Shown: one piece after another, positions 15,430 to 24,105 of the stretch | Numbering within the stretch: position 1 is the stretch's first letter | How the letters are laid out: each line of letters starts with the position of its first letter | Assembly (NCBI RefSeq): GCF_000807925.1 | Contig: NZ_JRVC01000009.1 | Coordinates: 62,001-126,000, forward strand | Direction: 5' to 3' | DNA length: 64,000 bases | From: Novosphingobium subterraneum | GTDB lineage: Bacteria > Pseudomonadota > Alphaproteobacteria > Sphingomonadales > Sphingomonadaceae | Translations under genes and position numbers: made by a program | The notes under the pieces: model-generated | Seen by the model: the letters and a program-made list of their open reading frames with translations, nothing else | The model's database searches: none | Told to the model about the DNA's origin: nothing

Positions 15430-18387
15430 TCAGAAGTTTACGCGTGCGCCAAGATAGAACGAGCGACCGATCGGATCGTAGAGCGCAACGTCCGTGCCAT
15501 TCTGCGAGCTCGCCACGAAGGGCAGGCCGCGATCGAACAGGTTGTTCACGCCGGCGCGAAACTCGATCGACTTGTTGACGCGAACAGTGCCGAACATGTC
15601 CCACAGCGCATAGGCACCCACGCCAACCTGGGCGGTGGCAGGAGTAAGGACCGAGGTCGTGTCCTTCATCGCGCTCTGGTAACGCCAGCGAAGGCCGAGC
15701 GTGGTGGCGTCCGAACGGTAGCCGAAGCTGGTGACCGACTTCCATTTCGGCGTGGCGCGCGGGGGAAGGCTGCTGACGCCTGCCGCACCGTTGCTGATGC
15801 CCGTGTAGTCGAGCTCTGCCGCGCCAGGGATCAGCTGCAGCTTGTACTTGTGCAGCCAGCCCACGGCCGCGTTCACGAACAGACGACCGCTGTCTCCACG
15901 CAGGATCGGTGACGGCACTGTCCAGTTCACCTGCGCCTCGACGCCATCGGTCTTGACCGATCCAAGGTTGAGGAACGGCGTGGCGACGTTGACCAGCTGC
16001 CCCGAGTTATCGCGCGAGAGCAGGCCGCAATAGAGGTTGGTCTTGTCGTAGCTGGGGTTCGAGCCATCGAGGTTGAAGCACTTCGACAGCACGGTCAGGC
16101 CGGGCACGGTCGAGATCACGTTCTTGACCGCGATATTGTAGTAGTCGACCGAAAGCGTTAAGTCCGACAGAAGCCCGCTCTGGAAGGGCGAATTGAGCAC
16201 GAAGCCGAAATTGTAGGTATCGGCGCGTTCGGGCGTCAGGTTGGTGTTGCCCGAGACGATCTGGCCGGTGGCCGTGGTCGGGAAGGTGTAGCTGGAGATT
16301 GCAGCCTGCGGAATGCCCTGTGCAACGCAGAGTTCTGCAACCTTGGCACCGTTGGCACCCGTGCGCGCGGTCGAGCGGATATCGCAAGGATCGCCCAGTG
16401 CGCCTGGCGGCGTGCCGATCACCAGCTGGTTGCCCTGCTGCGGCGAGAACAGTTCGCCGATGTTCGGCGCACGCACCGCGCGCTGGTAGCTGCCACGGAA
16501 CAGCAGCGGCTCCACCGGCTTCCAGCGGGCGTCGACTTCGTAGCTGGTGACCCCGCCGGTGACCGAATAGTCGGAGTAGCGGATCGCGCCGCCGATGCCG
16601 AATTCCTGGATGAACGGCTTGTCGGCGATCAGCGGTACGTCAACCTGCGCAGCAAATTCCTTCACGGAGATGCGACCCGAGGCGGGCTGCGAGGCAATCA
16701 CGGATTCGATGTTCTGGGCGCGAAGATCGCTGTCTGGAATGTAGTTGTAGCTGTTCCTGCGATAGCCTGCGACGAAGGCGATCTGGGCAGGGCCAGCGCC
16801 AAGATCGAACAGCTTGCCGTTGACCTGCAACTGGGCCTGCGTCTGAGACAGCTTCTCCTTCGAGAATGCGGTCTTGGTGATGTAGTCCACGCAGGCCTGC
16901 GACAGCGAGCGGGCGTTGGCATCACCGAAGATGTTGAAGCCGCCGGTGCAAAGCGAACGGCCACCGTCAGCCGCGTTCAGCAAGGTCTGGACGCGGCTCT
17001 TGACCACGGCGTCGTTGAGCTGCTGGTCATGGACCGACTGGTCGTAGGATGCATAGAGATCGAACGACCAGCCCGAGGTGATGTCCCCCTTCAGGCCGGC
17101 CATGTACTGCTGGACGACGTAGTTCTCGTCCCAGTTCTTGTAAGGCACGCCAACGTAGCGGCCATTCCAAGTGAACGGCGCATTAGGGTTGGGGCGCGAA
17201 GCGAGGATCGTGCGAAGGTCCTGCGGGATGAACGGATTGGTGACCGGGATCGTGGTCAGTGAACCGAACTGGGTGAGGCTGCCGCCTGACGCAGTCTTGA
17301 CCGAAAGGTCGACGTACATGAACTGGCCATAGGCGGTGAGGCCCGGCGCAAGGTCGTAGTCGGCCTTGACGAAGGCAGTCTTGCGCTTGAGGCCATTGGC
17401 GAAATCGATCTGCTGGCCGACCGGCATGCGCACGTTGTTGCCGACGATCAGGTAGCCGTTTGAGCCGTTGGGACCCTTGTAGTTGCGCGCACCGGTCTGC
17501 GTGAACAACGTGCCATCATTGTTGAAACCGAGGTTCAGCAGCTGGAAATTGGCGGGCAGATTGCTGATGCCGTATCCCGAAAATACGGCCGACACGACCG
17601 CCGCGTCAGGAGCATTGGTCGCGCTCGGCACGAAGGTGCCGTTGCCGATAAACGACGAGGGCGTCTTGTCGAAGAAGAAGTCGCGGGTCGAGCCGTTCAC
17701 CTGGTCCTGATGAGCATAGCTGAACGCCGCCATGACGTGACCACGATCCTCGGCAAAGCTCGATCCGAAAGCGAGCGAGCCGTTGAACTTGTAGGCATCG
17801 CCGCGGTCGCTGATCGAGTTCTGCACGTCCATGCGCACGCCGTCGAAAGCGCGCTGGGTCTTGAAGTTGACGACACCCGAGATGGCATCGGAACCGTAGA
17901 TAGCCGACGCGCCGCCCGTGATGATGTCGACACCACCCATGATCGATTCAGGCAGGATGTTGATGTCCACGTTGCCATTGATATCCGACAGCGGCAGGCG
18001 CTTGCCATCAAGCAGCACAAGATTGCGGTTGGTGCCAAGGCCGTGGAGGTTGACCGATGCGCGGCCACCCGTGCCCTGCCCGCCGGTGTTGGCGTTGCCC
18101 GCGGTCGTGAAGCTCGGAAACTGGTTCAGCGCGTCCTGCAGGTTGACCTGTCCGGTCTCCTTGAGCGCGGTCTCGCCCACCGAGACGATCGTGCTGACGG
18201 CGGTGTTGTTCGGTCGCGCGATCAGCGAGCCGGTAACGATGATTTCCTTGGTGTCGCCCGGCGCTTCAGCAGCTTGGTCCTCTGCACCATTCTGGGCCGC
18301 ATCCTGAGCGAGCGCGGGCGCAGAGAGCGCGGCAGCTACGGTCAACAGGGACGCGGAAAACGCAAGGCGAGTGCCCCTCAAATTCAT
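15430..18387 (-). CDS. TonB-dependent outer-membrane receptor
   Basis: A 985-residue outer-membrane receptor that takes up a ligand using TonB energy. The signal peptide ends in APALA before QDAAQNG. The plug follows, with a TonB-box-like KEIIVTGSL, then LQDALNQFPSF, a long beta-barrel, and a C-terminus ending in Phe (FYLGARVNF) for barrel assembly. ATG 18387 is chosen because GGAGGAGG lies 8 bases upstream; it abuts the next ATG too closely. The gene is next to quinate/shikimate genes and has an operator-like palindrome upstream, so an aromatic or cyclic-acid ester is the likely ligand. The ligand itself is not readable. Confidence 0.93.
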   Translation of the reverse strand: MNLRGTRLAFSASLLTVAAALSAPALAQDAAQNGAEDQAAEAPGDTKEIIVTGSLIARPNNTAVSTIVSVGETALKETGQVNLQDALNQFPSFTTAGNANTGGQGTGGRASVNLHGLGTNRNLVLLDGKRLPLSDINGNVDINILPESIMGGVDIITGGASAIYGSDAISGVVNFKTQRAFDGVRMDVQNSISDRGDAYKFNGSLAFGSSFAEDRGHVMAAFSYAHQDQVNGSTRDFFFDKTPSSFIGNGTFVPSATNAPDAAVVSAVFSGYGISNLPANFQLLNLGFNNDGTLFTQTGARNYKGPNGSNGYLIVGNNVRMPVGQQIDFANGLKRKTAFVKADYDLAPGLTAYGQFMYVDLSVKTASGGSLTQFGSLTTIPVTNPFIPQDLRTILASRPNPNAPFTWNGRYVGVPYKNWDENYVVQQYMAGLKGDITSGWSFDLYASYDQSVHDQQLNDAVVKSRVQTLLNAADGGRSLCTGGFNIFGDANARSLSQACVDYITKTAFSKEKLSQTQAQLQVNGKLFDLGAGPAQIAFVAGYRRNSYNYIPDSDLRAQNIESVIASQPASGRISVKEFAAQVDVPLIADKPFIQEFGIGGAIRYSDYSVTGGVTSYEVDARWKPVEPLLFRGSYQRAVRAPNIGELFSPQQGNQLVIGTPPGALGDPCDIRSTARTGANGAKVAELCVAQGIPQAAISSYTFPTTATGQIVSGNTNLTPERADTYNFGFVLNSPFQSGLLSDLTLSVDYYNIAVKNVISTVPGLTVLSKCFNLDGSNPSYDKTNLYCGLLSRDNSGQLVNVATPFLNLGSVKTDGVEAQVNWTVPSPILRGDSGRLFVNAAVGWLHKYKLQLIPGAAELDYTGISNGAAGVSSLPPRATPKWKSVTSFGYRSDATTLGLRWRYQSAMKDTTSVLTPATAQVGVGAYALWDMFGTVRVNKSIEFRAGVNNLFDRGLPFVASSQNGTDVALYDPIGRSFYLGARVNF

Positions 18388-18443
18388 GGTCATCCTCCTC
18401 CAGGGGCAGCTGGATTCGCCGCCCTTCACCGAGGGTTCATTTA

Positions 18444-18465
18444 TGTGACGAACTAGTCCCTGTCA
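18444..18465. promoter_or_regulatory. ACTAGT-centred palindrome upstream of the TonB receptor gene
   Basis: A 22-base imperfect palindrome centred on ACTAGT, matching its reverse complement at 14 of 22 positions. It lies 57 bases upstream of the receptor start. About 23 of 24 bases from CATTTATGT through AGTCCCT recur at 20,633-20,656 between the TetR and quiC genes. This is a likely binding site for the TetR regulator at 19,777-20,607. Confidence 0.65.
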
Positions 18466-18485
18466 AATAACTTGTTACTGGTTAG

Positions 18486-19703
18486 TTACACTTTGTGGCG
18501 TTCCACCAGAAACGCTGCTGCCGCACAGATGAGCAAGGGCGCGCAGTAGGCTCCGAAAAGCGCCGGTAACGGTGCGTTTGCCGCCATCAGGTAGCCGCCC
18601 AGCATCGGGCCGATCACCGCCCCGCCCCGGCCCACGCCAATGGCCCAACCCACGCCGGTGGCGCGCACCTCGCCGGGATAGGCGCCCGCCGCGATCGGCC
18701 AGACGCCATTGTATCCCCCCTGCAGGGTCACGCCGATCACGAAGGCGACGACCAGCGTCAGCCACACCGGCATTGCGATCGATCCGAAAGCCACCATCGC
18801 CACGCCCGCGCCGGTCAGCATCACGGGAACCAGCTTTCCCAGCGGCACGCGCAATGCAAGGACGCTCATCGCCATCGTGCCGACGAAGGCACCAAGGTTG
18901 TAGAGCGCGCCAGCGTAAATACCGTTGGTCTCCGAAAGGCCCGCCGCGATCGACAGCTTCGGGATCCAGCTGACGACGAAGTAGAGCACCATCAGTCCGA
19001 AGAACACGGCACACCACAGGGCGATGGTCCGTGCGCGCAGGGCCGGAGCAAACAACTGGCCTACCTTGCCCGCCGAGGCGCGCCCCTGGCTCGCCTCAGG
19101 TTTCACATGAGGCAGGACCAGCCACGCTGCCGGCAACAGCGCCACCGTCAGCACCGCAGCGCCCAGCAGCATGGCCTGCCAGCCATGGATCGGAAGCGCA
19201 TGCGCCACGATCAGCCCGGTGAACACCGCCGCGAAGGGATACCCTGCCTGTACCACGCCCACCGCCAGATTGCGCTGTGCGGGAGGCGCGCTCTCCGCGG
19301 CAAGCGCCGCCATCGCCGCGAGCACCGTTCCGATGCCCGAGCCCACGATTACCCGCATCGCGAACAGGAATGGCTCGTTCGGAGCGATACTGCTGGCGAA
19401 CATGCCGACCGACATCAGGCACAGCGCCGCAAGGATAACCGCGCGCCGCCCAAGCCGATCAGCCAGCGGGGCAATGAACATGCCGCCGATGGCCATGCCG
19501 AGAAGGCCAGCGCTGAACAGGTTGCCCATCGTTGCTGCGTCAATGCCCCATTCCGCCTGCAGTCGCGGAGCAATGAACGACAGGATCGTCACGTCCACGC
19601 CGTCGGCCATGTTGATCGCGAAGCACAGAGCAACGATGCCCAAGGCCTTGCGCGACCACTCCGTGGGGCCGTCGGCCATGGAATCGGGTGCGGGAAGTGC
19701 CAT
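18486..19703 (-). CDS. MFS transporter, aromatic acid:H+ symporter-like
   Basis: A 405-residue, 12-helix inner-membrane carrier. The first helix contains FAINMADGVDVTILSFIAP, an AAHS-family feature whose Asp residues couple to protons. LADRLGRRAVIL is the MFS signature loop between helices 2 and 3. ATG 19703 is chosen because AAGGAGAGG lies 4 bases upstream; the longer frame has no signal or homology. It is downstream of the TetR gene on the same strand (73-base gap). In this island it would carry quinate, shikimate or a released aromatic acid into the cytoplasm; the substrate is inferred. Confidence 0.88.
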   Translation of the reverse strand: MALPAPDSMADGPTEWSRKALGIVALCFAINMADGVDVTILSFIAPRLQAEWGIDAATMGNLFSAGLLGMAIGGMFIAPLADRLGRRAVILAALCLMSVGMFASSIAPNEPFLFAMRVIVGSGIGTVLAAMAALAAESAPPAQRNLAVGVVQAGYPFAAVFTGLIVAHALPIHGWQAMLLGAAVLTVALLPAAWLVLPHVKPEASQGRASAGKVGQLFAPALRARTIALWCAVFFGLMVLYFVVSWIPKLSIAAGLSETNGIYAGALYNLGAFVGTMAMSVLALRVPLGKLVPVMLTGAGVAMVAFGSIAMPVWLTLVVAFVIGVTLQGGYNGVWPIAAGAYPGEVRATGVGWAIGVGRGGAVIGPMLGGYLMAANAPLPALFGAYCAPLLICAAAAFLVERHKV

Positions 19704-19776
19704 TCGTCCTCTCCTTTTGGCGCAAGGGCAGACGTCCGGCCGATCCATGGACGAGCAGCAATAGCTGCCCGGCCGG

Positions 19777-20607
19777 TCAGTCCTTCTTCGTCACCCAGGC
19801 CAGAATGATGTCCGCCACCTGCCCTGCCCGTCGCTCGATCGCCTCGGGGCTGGTCATGTCCACCCCGAAGTTGTGCGCGAAGGTGAACTGGTTGGAGACG
19901 TTGTAGAAACTCAATGCGGTCAGATTGAGATGCAGGTCCACCGGGTCGATGCCATCGCGGAAAGTACCTTCCGCCTGTCCCCGGGCGATGATGCTTTCGA
20001 GGATGCCGATGACCCGGCGGTTGCCTTGGGGCAGGCCCTCGATCTGCTTGAGATGTTCGGCGCGGTGGATGTTCTCGTTCATCACCAGTCGCACCAGTTC
20101 AGGATGGCGCGCGTGATAGCGCACGTCATGCTCGATCAGACGGCGCAGCGCGTCGGTAGCGCTGCCGCTCTCGATGTCGACTTCGGCCTCGCTCTCGCGG
20201 ACGCGAGCATAAGCGCGTTGCAGGACGGCACGATAAAGCTCGTCCTTGCCTTCGAAGTAATAGTAGATCTTGCGCTTGGTCGCCTTGCCCGCGATCTCGT
20301 CGATCCTCGCCCCGGCCAGGCCCTTCTCGACAAATTCGTTGGTGGCGATGTCGATGATCTGGTTGATCGCCTGCTCGCGGCTTTCCGCGCGACTCCGGCG
20401 TTCCGGCTTCTTCGCTATTTCGCTCTCGGGCAAGATGGTGGTCTCCGCGACTGGCACGAGGTCCTGTCGCTCGCCATCGAGCGCCTGCCCCGTTGGCAGC
20501 GATGCTAGCGGGATTTTCGGCTGCGGTCTGCCCGTGACACAGCGCGCGCGCAGGTTTTCCCCGCCCATAAGCGCCGTTCCGGCCACCGCATCAGAAATTC
20601 CCTTCAC
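19777..20607 (-). CDS. TetR-family regulator of the quinate/shikimate island
   Basis: DNA-binding regulator with the TetR helix-turn-helix in NQIIDIATNEFVEKGLAGAR and the following ATKRKIYYYFEGKDELYRAV, then a helical ligand domain. The frame is open to ATG 20634, which nearly touches the palindrome at 20,638. I prefer GTG 20607, preceded by GGGGAGG with a short spacer; even so the N-terminus is long (about 70 residues before the DNA-binding domain), so a later start is possible. It is divergent from quiC and upstream of the MFS gene. The same palindrome precedes the receptor gene, so it probably controls the whole island, with a pathway intermediate as inducer. Confidence 0.8.
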   Translation of the reverse strand: MKGISDAVAGTALMGGENLRARCVTGRPQPKIPLASLPTGQALDGERQDLVPVAETTILPESEIAKKPERRSRAESREQAINQIIDIATNEFVEKGLAGARIDEIAGKATKRKIYYYFEGKDELYRAVLQRAYARVRESEAEVDIESGSATDALRRLIEHDVRYHARHPELVRLVMNENIHRAEHLKQIEGLPQGNRRVIGILESIIARGQAEGTFRDGIDPVDLHLNLTALSFYNVSNQFTFAHNFGVDMTSPEAIERRAGQVADIILAWVTKKD

Positions 20608-20637
20608 ATTCCTCCCCTTGCGCCCGCACTCCATTTA

Positions 20638-20659
20638 TGTAACGAACTAGTCCCTAACA
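20638..20659. promoter_or_regulatory. ACTAGT-centred palindrome between TetR and quiC
   Basis: A 22-base imperfect palindrome centred on ACTAGT with outer TGT...ACA arms, matching its reverse complement at 16 of 22 positions. It is almost the same sequence as that at 18,444-18,465. It sits between the divergent TetR and quiC starts, the usual place for an autoregulatory TetR operator. Confidence 0.7.
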
Positions 20660-20706
20660 TTTATAGATGTCAACCTCGCAAGAGCCGAGGCGACGGAGAG
20701 CCTGCA

Positions 20707-22572
20707 GTGCCCATCAAGACGTCCATCGCCACCGTTTCGATCAGTGGTACGCTCGATGCCAAGCTGCAGGCCATCGCTGCTGCCGGATACGACGGGGCCG
20801 AGATCTTCGAGAACGACCTTCTTTCGACGCACCTCTCGGCACGCGACATCTCAAGCATGATGGCTGATCTCGGCCTTGCCTGCACGATGTTCCAGCCGTT
20901 CCGCGATCTCGACGGATTGCCCGAACCGCAGCGCACCCGCGCGTTCGACCGGCTCGAGCGCAAGTTCGACGTCATGCAGGAACTTGGCACCGATCTGCTC
21001 CTGCTCTGCTCAAGCTGCTCACCCATCGCTTCAGCCGATCGCGCCCACACCATCGCCGATCTTCACGAAGCCGGGGAACGCGCCGCCGCACGCGGCCTGC
21101 GCATCGGCTACGAAGCGCTTGCCTGGGGCCGCCACGTCAACGATCACCGCGATGCCTGGAGCATCGTGCGCGACGTGGATCACCCGGCCATCGGCCTCGT
21201 GCTCGACAGCTTCCACTCGCTCTCGCGCCGCATCCCCTCCTCCAGCATTGGCGATATCCGCGCCGACAAGCTGTTCATTGTGCAAGTAGCCGACGCCCCG
21301 GTGCTCGACATGGACCTTCTGCAGTGGAGCCGGCACTTCCGCTCGATGCCGGGCCAAGGCGACTTTCCACTCGATGATTGGGCGCAGGCGATCCGCAAGA
21401 TCGGCTACGACGGGTATTGGAGCCTCGAGATCTTCAACGACCGCTTCCGCGCAGGTTCGGCCAGCGGCGTGGCGCTCGATGGCTATCGCTCACTGCGCCT
21501 TCTGGAGGGCGGAATTGCGAAGCCCTCTGCCGCTGCCCCCACGTTGCCGCCGCGGGCCACCACCACGGGCGTCGAGTTCATCGAATTTGCCGCCAGCCAC
21601 GAAGAAGCCGAGGCACTTGGCGCGATGCTCCGCCCGCTCGGCTTCCGACCCACCGCGCGCCATCGCAGCAAGGACGTTACCCGCTGGACGCAAGGCGCGG
21701 CGAGCATCGTCGTGAATTGCGAGCCCGAAGGCCTCGCCCACAGCTTTGACATGGTCCACGGCGCCGCCGTCTGCGCGCTCGGACTTACCGTGCCGGACGT
21801 TCCCGCAGCGCTTTCTCGCGCCGACTTTCTGCGCGTCCCGCGGTTCGAGCAGGCAGTCGCCCCCGACGAATGGCCGATCCCGAGCGTGCGCGGCGTCGGA
21901 GGCAGCCTGATCTACCTCGTCGATGCAGCCAGCCGCGAGGCGATGTGGGCTCATGAGTTCCCTCACGCGCTCGAACCCGAAGCCGCGCCACTGCTGAACG
22001 GCGTCGACCACATTGCGCAGACCATGCAGTACGAGGAATTCCTCAGCTGGCTTCTGTTCTACGTCGCCCTGCTAGATGTTGAAAAGACGCCCCAGCTCGA
22101 GATCGCCGACCCGATGGGCCTCGTGCAGAGTCAGGCGGTTGAAAACGCCGATCGTTCGGTACGTTTCACGCTCAACGGCTCGCTCGCCAGCCAGTCGCTT
22201 ACTTCGCGATTCGTGCAGAACTATTTCGGTGCGGGGGTGCAGCATATCGCGTTTGCCACGTCCGATGTCTTCGCCGTAGCCGAAGCTGCCCGCGCCGATG
22301 GCCTGCCGGTCCTCGAAATTCCGCGCAACTACTATGACGATCTCGAAGCGCGCTGGGGACTGGATCCCGGACTGATCGAGCGGATGGCTCGGCTCGGCAT
22401 CCTCTACGACTGCGACGGCGAGGCGGAATACTTCCAGTTCTACAGTCGCGCCTTCGCCCGACGCGTCTTCTTCGAAGTGGTCGAGCGACGCGGATACGCC
22501 GGATACGGTGCAGCCAATGCCCCGATCCGCCTTGCCGCGCAAGCCAGACACAAACCCGAATATCTCGATTGA
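20707..22572 (+). CDS. quiC: 3-dehydroshikimate dehydratase, fused QuiC type
   Basis: A 621-residue fusion. Residues about 1-270 form a sugar-phosphate-isomerase/AP-endonuclease-2-like TIM barrel (SIATVSISGTLDAKLQAIA, GLVLDSFHS, YWSLEIFND), which converts 3-dehydroshikimate to protocatechuate in QuiC1-type enzymes. Residues about 290-610 resemble a 4-hydroxyphenylpyruvate dioxygenase-like VOC domain (GVDHIAQTM, VQHIAFATSDVFA, and a late Glu in EYFQFYSR). The same fusion is known in Pseudomonas putida QuiC1. GTG 20707 is preceded by CGGAGAG. The gene starts the plus-strand arm of the island; the DUF3237 gene follows after 8 bases. Confidence 0.88.
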   Translation: MPIKTSIATVSISGTLDAKLQAIAAAGYDGAEIFENDLLSTHLSARDISSMMADLGLACTMFQPFRDLDGLPEPQRTRAFDRLERKFDVMQELGTDLLLLCSSCSPIASADRAHTIADLHEAGERAAARGLRIGYEALAWGRHVNDHRDAWSIVRDVDHPAIGLVLDSFHSLSRRIPSSSIGDIRADKLFIVQVADAPVLDMDLLQWSRHFRSMPGQGDFPLDDWAQAIRKIGYDGYWSLEIFNDRFRAGSASGVALDGYRSLRLLEGGIAKPSAAAPTLPPRATTTGVEFIEFAASHEEAEALGAMLRPLGFRPTARHRSKDVTRWTQGAASIVVNCEPEGLAHSFDMVHGAAVCALGLTVPDVPAALSRADFLRVPRFEQAVAPDEWPIPSVRGVGGSLIYLVDAASREAMWAHEFPHALEPEAAPLLNGVDHIAQTMQYEEFLSWLLFYVALLDVEKTPQLEIADPMGLVQSQAVENADRSVRFTLNGSLASQSLTSRFVQNYFGAGVQHIAFATSDVFAVAEAARADGLPVLEIPRNYYDDLEARWGLDPGLIERMARLGILYDCDGEAEYFQFYSRAFARRVFFEVVERRGYAGYGAANAPIRLAAQARHKPEYLD

Positions 22573-22580
22573 GGAAGCTC

Positions 22581-23072
22581 ATGCGCCTGATCGCCACGAT
22601 AGCCACCGCCGCGCTGGCAACTGCCACAAGCGCGCACGCCGCTGAACCCGCGCTCGAATTCGCCTTCGAGGAAACGGTCACGCTCGATGCCGATGTGACT
22701 GTCGGCCAGACCTCGCTTGGCACCCGCAACATCGTGCCCATTACAGGCGGCACCTTCGAAGGCCCCGGCATTCGCGGCACGATAATGGGCGGTGGCTGGG
22801 ACTGGCAATCGCGGCGCGCCGATGGCTGCCTGCAGATCAAGGCTGATTACATGCTGCGCACCGATGACGGTGGCGTGATCAACGTCGTCAACACCGGCGT
22901 CAGTTGCCGCGCCAAGGACCCCAAGGCAGTCGTCCGTACCCACCCCGTCTTCGAAGCGCCGCAGGGCAAGTACGACTGGCTCTCGCAAGGCTGCTTCATC
23001 GGCACGCTCGATCCGGTGAGCCTGCCCGGTGGCAAGCGCGCGGTGCGCATCCGCTTCTACCGCGTCAGCTGA
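22581..23072 (+). CDS. Exported DUF3237 family protein
   Basis: A 163-residue protein with a signal peptide (MRLIATIATAALATATSAHA) followed by a DUF3237 domain: TSLGTRNIVPITGGTFEG, then RGTIMGGGWDW, RADGCLQIKADYMLRTDD and GVINVVNTG. The biochemical function of DUF3237 is not established. ATG 22581 has GAGGAAG upstream and gives a clean signal peptide. Being exported and placed between quiC and an esterase gene suggests a role in handling the substrate in the periplasm, but nothing in the sequence assigns one. Confidence 0.75.
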   Translation: MRLIATIATAALATATSAHAAEPALEFAFEETVTLDADVTVGQTSLGTRNIVPITGGTFEGPGIRGTIMGGGWDWQSRRADGCLQIKADYMLRTDDGGVINVVNTGVSCRAKDPKAVVRTHPVFEAPQGKYDWLSQGCFIGTLDPVSLPGGKRAVRIRFYRVS

Positions 23073-23106
23073 ACGCGCAACGATGACAGACAAAGGAGAG
23101 GACAAG

Positions 23107-24105
23107 ATGGCCCGTTTCACCCCACTGGCAGCGTTCGCCTGCGCTGCCCTGGTCGCTGCGCCCACCAGCGCCAAGACACCCGCCGAGCGCTCCGTCCCGG
23201 TCAATCCCGAACCGTCGATGGCCGACAAGTTCCCGCAGGTGGCGGTCGCCTTTCCCGGCGGGGTCAAGGCGTGGCGCGACGTGACCTATCAGGTCAACCC
23301 CGGCTACCGCCCGCAGATCGTCGACATCTATGTGCCCGCCGGCAAAGGCCCGCATCCGCTTGTGCTCTATATTCACGGCGGCGGATGGATGGGAGGCCAT
23401 ACCCGCCAGTCAGGTGCCTTCGACAACTTCCCGAAAATGCTCGCCGCCTTTGCCGCCGAGGGCTTCACCGTCGCCAGCGTCGAATATCGCCTGTCGGGCG
23501 AAGCGACCTTCCCGGCACAGGCCAAGGACATCTTTGCCGCCCTGCGCTTCCTGCGCCAGAACGCAGCGCAATATCACATCGATCCGTCGCGCGTCGGCGT
23601 GTTCGGCGGTTCGGCGGGGGGCCACCTCGCTGCACTTACGGGCCTTGCCTGCACCGACGGCAAGATCGACGCCACGCTCGATCCCGCCTCGACCAATGAT
23701 GGCTGCGTGCAAGCCACCGCCGCTTGGTATGGCATCCACGATTTCGCCACGATGCCGCGCATAACGCAGAAGGATTCTGCCGAGCAGCGCCTGCTCGGCT
23801 GCAAGGACAGCACCTGCACGCCCGAAGGCATCCGCGCCGCCAGCCCGATCAGCTATGTCGATGTCAAGGACGCACCGGTTCTCCTGCTCCACGGCGTGGA
23901 CGACAAGGTCGTGCCCGTTGGCCAGTCGCAACAGCTCGAAGCCGCGCTGAAGGCCGCAGGCGTTCCTGTGAGCGCCACCTACTACCCCGGCATCGACCAC
24001 AGCTTCATGGGAGCGACGCCCGACGATACCCGCCGCACCTCGCTCAAGGCGATGAACGCGACCTTCGATTTCTTCCACGACAAGCTGGGGGTGCCGCGCA
24101 AGTGA
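23107..24105 (+). CDS. Exported alpha/beta hydrolase (esterase)
   Basis: A 332-residue secreted or periplasmic serine hydrolase. The signal peptide (MARFTPLAAFACAALVAAPTSA) is followed by the HSL/BD-FAE-type fold: oxyanion motif YIHGGGWMGG, nucleophile elbow VFGGSAGGHLAAL, catalytic Asp in GVDDKVVPV, and His in YPGIDHSFMG. ATG 23107 has AAAGGAGAGG upstream. It overlaps the next esterase gene. A plausible role is to cleave hydroxycinnamoyl or galloyl esters of quinate or shikimate, but only position supports this. Confidence 0.87.
   Translation: MARFTPLAAFACAALVAAPTSAKTPAERSVPVNPEPSMADKFPQVAVAFPGGVKAWRDVTYQVNPGYRPQIVDIYVPAGKGPHPLVLYIHGGGWMGGHTRQSGAFDNFPKMLAAFAAEGFTVASVEYRLSGEATFPAQAKDIFAALRFLRQNAAQYHIDPSRVGVFGGSAGGHLAALTGLACTDGKIDATLDPASTNDGCVQATAAWYGIHDFATMPRITQKDSAEQRLLGCKDSTCTPEGIRAASPISYVDVKDAPVLLLHGVDDKVVPVGQSQQLEAALKAAGVPVSATYYPGIDHSFMGATPDDTRRTSLKAMNATFDFFHDKLGVPRK

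Noticed and set aside
15430..18387. TonB receptor as uptake receptor for the lasso peptide
   Set aside because: Lasso loci sometimes carry receptors, but this one shares its operator with the TetR/quiC genes and is separated from the lasso arm by the quinate/shikimate dehydrogenase gene.
23724..24101. Upstream extension of the type B carboxylesterase frame
   Set aside because: It runs out of frame through the preceding alpha/beta hydrolase; a signal peptide begins at GTG 24102.
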